From contig NZ_JAOZEW010000001.1 in NCBI RefSeq assembly GCF_025847235.1, positions 248,001 to 312,000 of the forward strand: a DNA stretch of 64,000 nt. The letters are read 5' to 3'. Made by a program: the position numbers and the translations under genes. This document shows positions 35,401 to 43,947 of this stretch, one piece after another (positions within the stretch are counted from its first letter, which is position 1; each line of letters begins with the position of its first letter). The stretch is from Flavobacterium shii (lineage in GTDB: Bacteria > Bacteroidota > Bacteroidia > Flavobacteriales > Flavobacteriaceae). The notes under the pieces were generated by a model. That model had not been told where the DNA came from, did no database searches, and saw only the letters and a list, made by a program, of their open reading frames with translations.

Positions 35401-36727
35401 GACTATCCATATGAATTTGAGGAATGTCATTTAGAACAATTATCGTGTTGCTGTTGAAAGATTCCAGTACTTTTTTGATCCAGTTTTCCCTGTCATTTTC
35501 GATCTGTAGATTAGAAATGGTATAGAAAAGGGTCTCAATGAGCAGTGTTGTTTTTTCAATACTTTCATGATAGGGACGCAGGTCCAGCCAAATAATATTT
35601 TGAAATTTCCGAGCAATAAGTGAAGCCAGCTGTGATTTTCCAGTACCATTTATCCCTTGAAAACCAATCCATTTATATTGTGCAAAATTAGCTTTAACAT
35701 CACTAACTTTTTTATTCCTCTGACTGCCGTTTTTAACCAGTGTCGGGCGGGAGGTAGAAATATTCTTAAGTCTGTAATCAAATACGGTATCGGAATTTTG
35801 GATCAAATTAAGATTATCTACCAGTTTTGATATATGTACCGCATTGATATTTGCCTGACTTTCTACAGCATTTACCCTCTCTTCAAATTTGTTAAGCGTA
35901 TCGTTTAAATATTTCAGCAATTCGATGTCTGCCCTATTTAATTCAGTGTTCGACAGCTGCGTTTTTAGCTCCTGGAAATCTAATTTTTTTAATCCGCGAT
36001 TGGTCAGCAGCTTAAAAACAAATAAAAATAACTTTTGATAAAGAATTTCGGCGGCATCTGTATCTATGTTTTCAACGATTCTGGCAATTTGATCCTTTAT
36101 GCTATTGCTTATGTTTATTGCGTCATCATTACTGACAGACCATTCAAAATCTTTAATAAACTGTAAGAGATTATTAGAGTCGGCTATGAAATCATGAAAA
36201 GCATTCCAGTTCTTCTGTGCTTCTTTCTGGTCTTCTCTTATTTTTGCCGGATCGCTGATTATTTTTACTGCAACTTTTGTCTTTAAATGATTCTGTATAG
36301 TTTTAATTCTATCATCATCCAGGTTAATACTTTCAGCGTTAAAAATTTCCATCCAGGCTTCAATCCCCGATTTGCCTCCGATGAAAAGGGCAGGTCTTTC
36401 AATGGTATATTTTGTATTTGTTATAAATTTAAAAAATACCCTATGTCCCTTATTATTCTGTTTGTTTATAAAAAAATTAAGCAGAACCTCTAATGCTAAT
36501 TCCTGATTAAGGGAGATTTTCGATTCACGGTATTTAATCTGTCCAAGTTCTCTGGATATTTCTTTGTTTTGAATATCTCTATTAATTAAATCAATATCTT
36601 CCCCTTTTTCAAGTTCTAATATTTCATTATCTTTCAATGATAACCATCTTTGAATTGTTAAATCAACCTGATACACGAATCCTCTTATAGTACTCCATGC
36701 ATCCCTATTTGTTATTTCCTTAAACAC
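32471..36727 (-). CDS. STAND-type NTPase with N-terminal Cap4/DUF4297-like nuclease (Avs-like defence protein)
   Basis: A 1418-residue multidomain protein. Residues ~10-190 resemble the Cap4/DUF4297 dsDNA nuclease: RGFVYQVDL, ELEKGEDIDL (putative acidic residues Glu40, Glu43, Asp44) and GQIKYRE (Gln63, Lys65) give a PD-(D/E)XK pattern. A P-loop ATPase follows, with Walker A GINGTGKS at 358-365 and Walker B TIIVLNDIPQ at about 429-438, as in NACHT/STAND proteins. The remaining ~850 residues are helical repeats of TPR or ARM type (AKSSEWLTKAVQIN, NPEKSIDFLKKAADLYK). This order, nuclease-NTPase-repeat sensor, is that of Avs antiviral proteins. The phage target is unknown. It is a single-gene unit between the integrase relic and SbcCD. 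Confidence 0.7.
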   Translation of the reverse strand: MFKEITNRDAWSTIRGFVYQVDLTIQRWLSLKDNEILELEKGEDIDLINRDIQNKEISRELGQIKYRESKISLNQELALEVLLNFFINKQNNKGHRVFFKFITNTKYTIERPALFIGGKSGIEAWMEIFNAESINLDDDRIKTIQNHLKTKVAVKIISDPAKIREDQKEAQKNWNAFHDFIADSNNLLQFIKDFEWSVSNDDAINISNSIKDQIARIVENIDTDAAEILYQKLFLFVFKLLTNRGLKKLDFQELKTQLSNTELNRADIELLKYLNDTLNKFEERVNAVESQANINAVHISKLVDNLNLIQNSDTVFDYRLKNISTSRPTLVKNGSQRNKKVSDVKANFAQYKWIGFQGINGTGKSQLASLIARKFQNIIWLDLRPYHESIEKTTLLIETLFYTISNLQIENDRENWIKKVLESFNSNTIIVLNDIPQIHMDSPLYSLFQLLSENISKSNVRILTTSNFKFPRALLQSFDENIFLHYDDFEFSDEEIIEYILNSGGDETIAQYIGLITVVSHRNPQLLSSIIYHLKAINWGKDSELLLDVILKNEFSSDVLQDAQFAIKKYITDEKSRELLYRLSLINWDLGLKEITAISNVEERIQHPNEKLQDLVNVWVEQQDKSYQVSPLIYKIGEKNLSPDTIKNTHVAIAKSILEDKKINQISASRIISSFLNAKDFNNAGIILFMVYQSAVTSESIKQLIDWGYLSYWTKIDIPKEMSVILRAQIRNEQIRLYKLLGKDPSFLLEKLKGYRDEDNAKISEKVLLSLLTVSHIDSADTAGYWYYLEIMLNNFSSLEEPFREIATPELISGLFWVPVPNLSNFDQVKHWLELVEKLENTFQIDFFANEIAQYAIAVLSGRIISFTKDNDLNISYLDYLSGYFTNRKNEILQSIVIREKIVIEFQALGKVAEMEKLSIELTDTFDSNIAKYLIYDKIGRLFYNSKQIAKSSEWLTKAVQINCTEQVDFIDSLIYAACSYSATNPEKSIDFLKKAADLYKETPTYENNELIYIQILGELGIAYWLNNEFENSYIIFEQVVTRLLSCKEETFNKEWIQIFSWSGHVLGYISAYVSKDRVPTHLSDGSEYMKPFQGIYAFSTQDVSDLYASTKDAIVTAHMAVFAEGINEIYKAYTWSLKAFDIARNSGDEETFLMISAVCGHYSTINFKLDEALETSLLFSAVTAHLNGTPLDRQNQLQKINLQHLLAEKPSEKWNIAEETTTTVTIIPLMIMVLTNYLKDQADKEHTFYSFRDLLSNYLKNASDKQTWEELLDLITSIFEGKISAAELIQRSNRYGDSENRNFQIICILGFVFYSKKHDSAITQLINVIPYLTKTYKNASSLIRSVVAPFVQLIAKEALTGSFVGSKDEFESAVGKIESIKNSDQNPVQKILQTAVIELDIKLENDRKLWLFKYKEI

Positions 36728-36766
36728 TAAATTCGTTATTTTAAAATGTTGCTAAATTTTTAATTA

Positions 36767-39700
36767 CTATCCCAAAACCTCTACCATACTCTTGCCACTC
36801 TGTTGCTTACTTACCTTAATCTGTACAGGAATCCTTTCTGTCATTTCCTGAACGTGGGAAATCACTCCAACTTTACGTCCCTGATTATGTAGTCTTTCCA
36901 AAGCATCCATTGCAATATTCAGCGTGGTAGGATCTAACGAACCAAAACCTTCATCAATAAACAAAGACTCTACTTTCATACGGCTGGATGATAAAGAAGC
37001 TAAACCTAAGGCTAGAGCAAGTGACACCAAGAAAGATTCTCCTCCTGAAAGCGAATAAACTGTACGTACCTCATCTCCCATATCATGATCAACTACTTGC
37101 AAGCCAAGCGTAGTTGGAATACGTTCAATTTTGTACCTGCTCGTTAGTACCTGAAGATGAATATTGGCATAACCAAGGAGAACATCGAGCGTATATTCCT
37201 GTGCAATCTGGCGGAATTTTTTACCATCGGCAGAGCCGATAATTTCGTTTAGTTTGCTCCAATTTTCTGTAATTTTCGCTTGTGCTAAAATGCTTATTAG
37301 TAAATCTCCTATTTTATTTTTATTGGTTTCGTCTTGTTGTACTTGAAAACCAATCTCCCCTTTTTTATGTTTCTGTAGTTCAATGTTTGATTTTGCAGCA
37401 GTAATTAATACGTTGAGATCATCAAGTGGACGTTCGGATAAGGACATTTGTTGATGAACATCCAACAATTGTTTTCTTTCAACTAGTACGGAGGTAGCTT
37501 TGGTTACTTCATCATCAATAATTTTCAATGCAGTACGCTCGTTTTCAATCCAATAATTATCTAATATTAGAAGCTCATGCAATTCTGCTAAGTCTAAGGA
37601 TTGGTCGTTTTTTCCGTTGTAATCGCTAAGCCATATTTCAATTTTTCGCGAAGTTTTTTGGACTTCCTTTTCTAATGAGCCTAATGTTGCAATTAATTCC
37701 TCTTTTTGGGTGTTGGCTTTTGTATTATTAGTACTCAATTGTTGCTGTATTTCTTTAAGCTGGTCTAGTTGTTTTTGGGCTTCGGTTACTGCTTGCTTAA
37801 TCTGCCCCTCAACCTCTTCTGCCGATTTTCCTTCAAAAATGTTTTCTCGCTGTTGCTTGATATCAAGATAATTTTGATGCAGAGTTGTATGCGCTGCTGT
37901 CTTCTTTGCAAACTCTGCTAAAAGGCTTTTGGTTTGGTTTTCAAGTTCTTTTAATGTTGCTTCAAATGCTCCTTTTTGAAGTGTGTATTGCATAAACTTT
38001 TCAGTATTTTCTTTCCATATTTCAGTAAAGCTGTTAATGCTATCTAAAAATACAGATGGCGCCGACTTCCAATTCTCCATCCAGTCTGAATTCGTGAAAT
38101 AATGTGAAAGTACTTTTTCTATTTCACTAAGATCCAATGTAGTTTTGTTCTTTTCCTTAATTTTTCCACTTTGCTGTTCATTATATAAGGCAATGGAAGT
38201 TTTTAAGTCCTTTACTTGGCTAGTAAGGTTATCAACTGTTTCTTTATGTTGTTCAATTTTGATTTTACTTGCTTCAAGTTGTTGTTTTTGAGAATCATGA
38301 TCTTGTATCTTTACAAACAATTCTGCTTGTTTGGTCTTGAGGTTCTTCAACCTTTCCTCAATAAACTCAGCCATTTTAGCTTCTGAAATAGAAGGATTTT
38401 CTTTTGAAATATTAAATTTATCCCATGCTTGCTTTTTATTTTCAAGAGCAGCTTCATTTACTTTAATAACCTCGCTCTGACTTTGAATGGTCTCCTCCAG
38501 CGTTTTAAAAACTTGTTCAAAAGCAATATATTCACGATAATTGACAAGGTAAAGTTGGTCTTTCTGATTATAAACTTCTTCCAGCTTAGATAGTACGTTC
38601 TCTAATTGCGGATTATGTACTGCATAGGGATGGCTTGTACTACCACATACTGGACATGGCTCATCATCGATTAAAGTTTCTCTAAGCGTTTCTACATTTT
38701 CGGCAGATGCCAGTTGTGCATGTTTTAGAAGTTGTGAGGCTGTATCTTTTTCCGCAAGTTCTACAACTAATTTCTGGGCAAGTTCTCCTAAAGTTTTTTC
38801 CTTAGTTTTGTAATCCGACTGATCTTTTACTTGTTTCTTATTTAAAGTTTCAAGGTCTGTTATTGCATTATACAACAGTTGCCAATTGCCCTGAGCTTTT
38901 ATTGTGTTTTCAACATTACGATCTGCTTCTACCTTATCTAGATTTAAAGTTTCTATAGGTATTAATAATAACTCTTTGGACTGTAAATCATAGGCTTTTT
39001 TTAAACTTTCCCATTCTTTCGTGTATAGGTCCAAGTTTGCTTCGGTTGTTGTTTTATCAGTTTCATTGGAATTAATTTTATGCTTCAATATATCTAACTC
39101 CTTAGTGGATGACTGTAATATCTCTAAAAGTTTTTGAGCATCCTGTAATTTGGAAAGAATAATATTTCTATTATCAGCAATGGGACTACGATCTGCATTT
39201 TCTATCTTCCAATCCGTTGTAATCTTAATTTTATCGGAAACGTTGGTCAATTCAGTTTGCTTCTCCGTCAAAACTTTTTGATGTTGGTTGACATTGGCTG
39301 AAACACTTTCTACATCTTTTTGGGCATTATCTGCTTGATCCTTTCTTTCAGCAAGTAGGGTATCCAGTTTTCTTGCCTGTTCCAGCAAAGGCAAAGTATC
39401 ATTAAGAGCCTTGTTTTTTTCCTTAAGATCAGTTTCTGAAGCTAAAAGCTGTATTTCAAGTTTTTTCTTTTGCTCCTGAAAAGAAATAATTGTTACTTGT
39501 AAGGTATCAAGTATTGTTTCTTTCTCAATATGCTGTTGTTGTGCATGTTTTTGTGCATCTGCCCAACTTCTGGTTTGTTGTGCTTGTTCGGTTACCAGTA
39601 GCTTTTGCCTGCGTTGGTAAGCATTTACTTTAACCTCAACTGATGACTGTAATGCAGTATTGGCCTCAAAATAACTACCTTGCAGCTTAACTAGCTGTTC

Positions 39701-40498
39701 GTGCCAATTTATTTCCGTGGTTAATTTTTCTATTTCCTTTTCTAAGTCTTTAATTTGGGTTTTTAAAATGCCTTGTTCTTCGAGCAAAGTTTTTAATTCT
39801 TCTTCATTAAGTGTTGCAATTCCTTCTTTTCTGAAATTAAGGTCTCGAAGTTGCTGTTCTTCGAACTTAAATTTTTCAAAAATCTTTTTCGAAATTTCGG
39901 AGTAAACATGTGTTCCCGTTAGTTTTTCTAGCAGTGAGGATTTTTCATCTTTGTTGGCTTTCATGAAAGCGGTAAAATCGCCTTGCGCCAGTAGTACCGA
40001 TCTGGTAAACTGTTCAAAATTTAAGCCGACCAATCGTTCTATTTCTTTATATGTTTCTGCTTTCTTACCTGGAATATCTATGTGGGAAGTAATGTTCTTT
40101 AAAGTAACCGAATCGGCTTGAATGCTGCCTTCGGCTTTGTTTCTAGCACGTCTTACACTCCATGTACTACGGTACAGTTGACCGTCTATGCCTACGAAAT
40201 CCACCTCAGCAAAACCTTCAGCCGTCCCGTCCCGCAAGATACCTCGAACATCACCTTGGCTGAGTGTGCTTCCCTGAACATCCTGGATCTCTATTCCCAT
40301 TTCTTTTGCCTGCACGTATCTGGGAGTTTTGCCATACAAAGCAAGACAAAGTGCATCTAATATTGTTGATTTACCCGCTCCCGTGGCTCCTGTAATGGCA
40401 AAAATCCCAGCCGAACATAGAGGCTCAGTCATAAAGTTAATCTTAGTCTCTCCTTCTAAAGAAGCTAGGTTTTTTATTCGTATAGCTAATATCTTCAT
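36767..40498 (-). CDS. sbcC: Exonuclease subunit SbcC
   Basis: The large SMC-like subunit of the SbcCD (Mre11-Rad50-type) nuclease, which opens DNA hairpins and processes blocked ends. It has 1243 residues, larger than E. coli SbcC (about 1050). Walker A GATGAGKS is at 37-44. Long coiled coils flank the zinc-hook motif EPCPVCGSTSHPY near the middle. The ABC signature YSLSGGESFLVSLALALG and Walker B ESLFIDEGFGSLDP lie near the C-terminus. It starts 1 base after sbcD, so the two are translated together. Confidence 0.93.
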   Translation of the reverse strand: MKILAIRIKNLASLEGETKINFMTEPLCSAGIFAITGATGAGKSTILDALCLALYGKTPRYVQAKEMGIEIQDVQGSTLSQGDVRGILRDGTAEGFAEVDFVGIDGQLYRSTWSVRRARNKAEGSIQADSVTLKNITSHIDIPGKKAETYKEIERLVGLNFEQFTRSVLLAQGDFTAFMKANKDEKSSLLEKLTGTHVYSEISKKIFEKFKFEEQQLRDLNFRKEGIATLNEEELKTLLEEQGILKTQIKDLEKEIEKLTTEINWHEQLVKLQGSYFEANTALQSSVEVKVNAYQRRQKLLVTEQAQQTRSWADAQKHAQQQHIEKETILDTLQVTIISFQEQKKKLEIQLLASETDLKEKNKALNDTLPLLEQARKLDTLLAERKDQADNAQKDVESVSANVNQHQKVLTEKQTELTNVSDKIKITTDWKIENADRSPIADNRNIILSKLQDAQKLLEILQSSTKELDILKHKINSNETDKTTTEANLDLYTKEWESLKKAYDLQSKELLLIPIETLNLDKVEADRNVENTIKAQGNWQLLYNAITDLETLNKKQVKDQSDYKTKEKTLGELAQKLVVELAEKDTASQLLKHAQLASAENVETLRETLIDDEPCPVCGSTSHPYAVHNPQLENVLSKLEEVYNQKDQLYLVNYREYIAFEQVFKTLEETIQSQSEVIKVNEAALENKKQAWDKFNISKENPSISEAKMAEFIEERLKNLKTKQAELFVKIQDHDSQKQQLEASKIKIEQHKETVDNLTSQVKDLKTSIALYNEQQSGKIKEKNKTTLDLSEIEKVLSHYFTNSDWMENWKSAPSVFLDSINSFTEIWKENTEKFMQYTLQKGAFEATLKELENQTKSLLAEFAKKTAAHTTLHQNYLDIKQQRENIFEGKSAEEVEGQIKQAVTEAQKQLDQLKEIQQQLSTNNTKANTQKEELIATLGSLEKEVQKTSRKIEIWLSDYNGKNDQSLDLAELHELLILDNYWIENERTALKIIDDEVTKATSVLVERKQLLDVHQQMSLSERPLDDLNVLITAAKSNIELQKHKKGEIGFQVQQDETNKNKIGDLLISILAQAKITENWSKLNEIIGSADGKKFRQIAQEYTLDVLLGYANIHLQVLTSRYKIERIPTTLGLQVVDHDMGDEVRTVYSLSGGESFLVSLALALGLASLSSSRMKVESLFIDEGFGSLDPTTLNIAMDALERLHNQGRKVGVISHVQEMTERIPVQIKVSKQQSGKSMVEVLG

Positions 40499-40499
40499 T

Positions 40500-41735
40500 T
40501 TATTCCTCTGTTTGATTTACTTCTTGGTCTACCTGTTGAAAAAGTTGCAATATATCTTCAGGGACATTGGTGCTGTACTTCGATTGATATATTTTGGTAA
40601 ACACTTCTAAAGGCACTAATTCGTTAAGCTTTTCTTGTGTAATAAACTCAGTAGCTTGGTGAGTAGATTCGGGATATTTCACGTCAATCTTGGCAAGTCT
40701 TATTTTCTTGCCTACTAATGCTGTTTCTACCTTATGTCGTAAAGCAGGTTCGGGTCCCTCAAGTAATACCCGAACTTCAAGGTAGGGAGCTGTTTCTGGA
40801 GTAGTATCCATTGCAGGTAATTGCTCTAGTAGCGCAATGACTTCTGATAAGGGTCGTGAGGTTAGCGGAATTCTTTGAAGTTGAACAAATAATGGAATTT
40901 CAAGCGATTTCATATTGCTAATCTCTTCATCTAGTTCGAAGACTATAACTTGATGCTTATAGTTAAGCTCGGAAAAAGACATGGGTAAAGGACTACCAGA
41001 ATATCGGATATTTTCTTTTCCGCCAATTCTTTGTGCTTTATGTATATGACCTAGTGCAACATATTTGATGTCTGGATCAAAAGCTGAAGCAGGAATACAT
41101 TCTACACCTCCCATTATCAATCGCTCAGTTTTATCCAGATCTGTTATTTCTGCATGATGCGTATGCAAATGTCCCATTGCAATTATTGTTTGTCCTTCTT
41201 TTTTCTTCTGTTGGGCATAATCAAAAGCTTCTTTATATAGTGTCGTGACTCCTTCCGTATAAGGATTTGCACAATCTGGAATTGCCGTATAATCACCCAT
41301 ACGTAAAAATGGAATAGCAAGGCACCATACTTTGACATTTCCCAATGCATCATGTATAGGAATAATCAATTTTCCGAAATCTATATTACCCTCGGAATCT
41401 TTTTCAACTAATCCTATAATGTAGACATTTGAAGACTCTAGTAGTGGTTTAGGAGCTTCTAAACGTGAGGCAGAGTCATGATTCCCAGCAATGATGATAA
41501 TCTGCAAATTAGGATTTACTTTTGTTGCTCGATTCAAGAAAGTATAAAACATTTTTATCGATGTTGCAGCTGGATTTGAAATATCAAAAACATCCCCACT
41601 GATAAGCAGAAGGTCAATTTGCTCTGCTTGGAGTGTCGCAACCAGCCAATCCAAAAACTGTTGATGTTCATAGTTACGATCATACTCATGAAATAATTGG
41701 CCTATATGCCAATCCGCAGTGTGTAATATTTTCAT
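40500..41735 (-). CDS. sbcD: Exonuclease subunit SbcD
   Basis: The Mre11-type metallophosphoesterase subunit of SbcCD. The motifs run in order: HTADWHIGQ (motif I), SGDVFDISNP, IIAGNHDSASRLE (GNHD), MGHLHTHH and ALGHIHKAQ. These provide the two-metal centre. It has 411 residues, the usual length. It is first in the sbcD-sbcC operon. It lies beside an Avs-like gene on one side and a Gabija-like pair on the other, which is unusual for a chromosomal repair operon and suggests it travels with the island. Confidence 0.93.
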   Translation of the reverse strand: MKILHTADWHIGQLFHEYDRNYEHQQFLDWLVATLQAEQIDLLLISGDVFDISNPAATSIKMFYTFLNRATKVNPNLQIIIIAGNHDSASRLEAPKPLLESSNVYIIGLVEKDSEGNIDFGKLIIPIHDALGNVKVWCLAIPFLRMGDYTAIPDCANPYTEGVTTLYKEAFDYAQQKKKEGQTIIAMGHLHTHHAEITDLDKTERLIMGGVECIPASAFDPDIKYVALGHIHKAQRIGGKENIRYSGSPLPMSFSELNYKHQVIVFELDEEISNMKSLEIPLFVQLQRIPLTSRPLSEVIALLEQLPAMDTTPETAPYLEVRVLLEGPEPALRHKVETALVGKKIRLAKIDVKYPESTHQATEFITQEKLNELVPLEVFTKIYQSKYSTNVPEDILQLFQQVDQEVNQTEE

Positions 41736-42102
41736 ATTAAAAAGATATTGAATTGGACATATTTAGAATAGCTGGATTTACTATGTTAAGTAAACTTATT
41801 CACGATATTTATTAAAAAAGTGACTACCATGTTACTTTCCTTATCGACTGCCCTAAATCGAAAATTAGTGAGATACATTATCTATCACAAAATATTAATT
41901 ATAATCTAGTTATCTGTTAATGTAATACTATATGTCAACACAACATTGAGTGATCTAATTTTTTCTTTTATTGTTTTACTTATTCTAATATTTCAACTAT
42001 GAGTAAAACTACAAGATTATCATTAACCATATTTATGGTTTTCCGTAATCATTTAATATTTTGTATAAATTACTCATACTTTACTAAGTAATTTTTGTAA
42101 GA
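41736..42102. other. 367-base spacer between the Gabija-like helicase and sbcD
   Basis: It is AT-rich. It has a short palindrome AACCATATTTATGGTT (42028-42043) nested inside a wider inverted pair TATGAGTAA / TTACTCATA (about 41999-42007 and 42070-42078). These structures could end the minus-strand helicase transcript. No gene is visible. Confidence 0.5.
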
Positions 42103-43947
42103 TCACGATGGATAATTAATGTGAGTAAAATGATTATTTTCATTTCCAAACTTCTGATCTAAAGTTGTCCAAAACCGTGAAGGACTGTACGGATGAGTTT
42201 TTGGACCATATTTCGTATCGACTGTAAACTTCTCTGATCTAACCAAAATACAGCTCTTTTTTGCCCTACTTACACAAACATAGCACAACCTTTGAGCTTC
42301 AGCTAAAAGTATAGGATTCTTAACATCTAAATAAAATGGAAAATGTCCTTCTTCCATGCCTAGGAGAATAACCGTTTCAAACTCTAAACCTTTAGCGCTA
42401 TGCCTAGTGGTAATTGTTACTTCATTGTTAGGAATACCAAGATGTGCAAATCGTTCCAAGGGCATATCCTTTAGATTGTGGCTGGTGGCTTCATCTAACA
42501 AAATTTGAAGATTTGCAATCTCATTTGGATACATATCCGAAAGCTCCAGAACTTTTGCAAGTTCTAGATTATTAATCATCAGGCTTAACCAATCCAATAC
42601 AATTTCCTTTTCTTTTCCTTTCTTTAAAAGTTTATGAAAATCGACTTTTAGATCAATAGTTTCAAGAAATTTTCGTGGATCATTATGATTAATCAATAAG
42701 TTCTTCCAATATTTAAAAAGATTTTCAAAAGACTGTTTATCAGGATCTATACACCAATTAGCGCATTCTTGCAGCCAAGTTACTGTGGCACTTTTTTCAA
42801 AATCCCACTTTGAAATATAAAAAGGAATATTATTCTTTCTTAAAGCAGCAGCCATTAATCTGACATCAGTATTTGACCATGTAATGATACCAATTTCATT
42901 TAAGGCAACGTCATTTTGTATTAATAACGGCACAACCTTATTAGCAACTACATCGTATTGCTGATCCATCTGATGATTGCAGGTGACAAATGTAAAATCT
43001 GGATTTTCCTCTAATCTTTTTTTTGCAAAATATGATAAAGGTTTGGATGGTTCAAGAGTTTCTAAAGAAGCCGCAATGATATGCTGGTTGCTTCTATAAT
43101 TATTAGTCAACAACACAGGATGAATATCATCCCGTTCCATAAGTTCCATCAGAAAATCGGGATATCCGCCATTAAAGCCATAAATTGATTGGTTCATATC
43201 ACCGACCGCAAAAAGTTTTATATCTGCATTAAAAACAAGTTCCAGTACCATTTCATGTAATGCCTTCCCTAAATCCTGATATTCGTCGACCAGTAACCAA
43301 GGAAATCTGCTTCGAAGAGCCATTCTAACAAACTCTTGTTCACGAATTATTTGAGCAGAAATATTAATTATACTTACAAAATCGAGATATTCTGTTTCCA
43401 AAAGCTTCTCTTCGAAACATCTTGCAGCATTTACAATCAGATCTGTTGAATCAAATGTAACCTGGCTGACGCCCACTATAGAAAGACTTCTCTGTCTATT
43501 GATCTCCATCAATTTTAACTCTTTGCTCGAAACTTGAAACTCTGCAAGTACACTGTTGAAAATTTTTAGCTCGTTCTCTTTTTTAATAATCCTGACTGGA
43601 TATTTGACCCCATACTGAGGATAAAGATGTGCAAAAGGCTGTATGACATGTAAGAGTGTAAAACTGTGAACAGTACCAATATAATCCTTATTAGTTGGTT
43701 TGTAACCATATTCTTTAAGACGTTTTTTAATTTCTCTTACAGTCTCCCTGCTATAACTGATACATGCCAGACCAGAAGGTTTTTTAATGGTGCCATGTGC
43801 TAAGCTAGCTGCTTTCAATGCAAGTACTCTAGTCTTTCCGCTTCCTGGCCCAGCAATTACAACTGTATTACGTTGAGAATTATAAGCCTCAATCTGACTT
43901 TGGTCTCTTTTAATCAGCTCTAAATCTTCAAAAAAGGAACTATTCAT
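42103..43947 (-). CDS. gajB: UvrD/Rep-like helicase, GajB-like partner of a Gabija-type system
   Basis: A superfamily 1 DNA helicase of 614 residues. Motif I is VVIAGPGSGKTRVL, Q-like YNSQRNTV precedes it, motif II is LLVDEYQDLGKA, motif III is AVGDMNQSIYGFNGG, and motifs V-VI are ITTRHSAKGLEFETVILLG with YVCVSRAKKSC. Its start lies inside the last codons of the OLD-family gene (8-base overlap). This pairing of an OLD/TOPRIM nuclease with a UvrD-like helicase is the definition of Gabija. In Gabija, GajB is thought to sense or amplify DNA-end signals and activate GajA. It is slightly longer than the founding GajB (about 494 residues). Confidence 0.75.
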   Translation of the reverse strand: MNSSFFEDLELIKRDQSQIEAYNSQRNTVVIAGPGSGKTRVLALKAASLAHGTIKKPSGLACISYSRETVREIKKRLKEYGYKPTNKDYIGTVHSFTLLHVIQPFAHLYPQYGVKYPVRIIKKENELKIFNSVLAEFQVSSKELKLMEINRQRSLSIVGVSQVTFDSTDLIVNAARCFEEKLLETEYLDFVSIINISAQIIREQEFVRMALRSRFPWLLVDEYQDLGKALHEMVLELVFNADIKLFAVGDMNQSIYGFNGGYPDFLMELMERDDIHPVLLTNNYRSNQHIIAASLETLEPSKPLSYFAKKRLEENPDFTFVTCNHQMDQQYDVVANKVVPLLIQNDVALNEIGIITWSNTDVRLMAAALRKNNIPFYISKWDFEKSATVTWLQECANWCIDPDKQSFENLFKYWKNLLINHNDPRKFLETIDLKVDFHKLLKKGKEKEIVLDWLSLMINNLELAKVLELSDMYPNEIANLQILLDEATSHNLKDMPLERFAHLGIPNNEVTITTRHSAKGLEFETVILLGMEEGHFPFYLDVKNPILLAEAQRLCYVCVSRAKKSCILVRSEKFTVDTKYGPKTHPYSPSRFWTTLDQKFGNENNHFTHINYPS

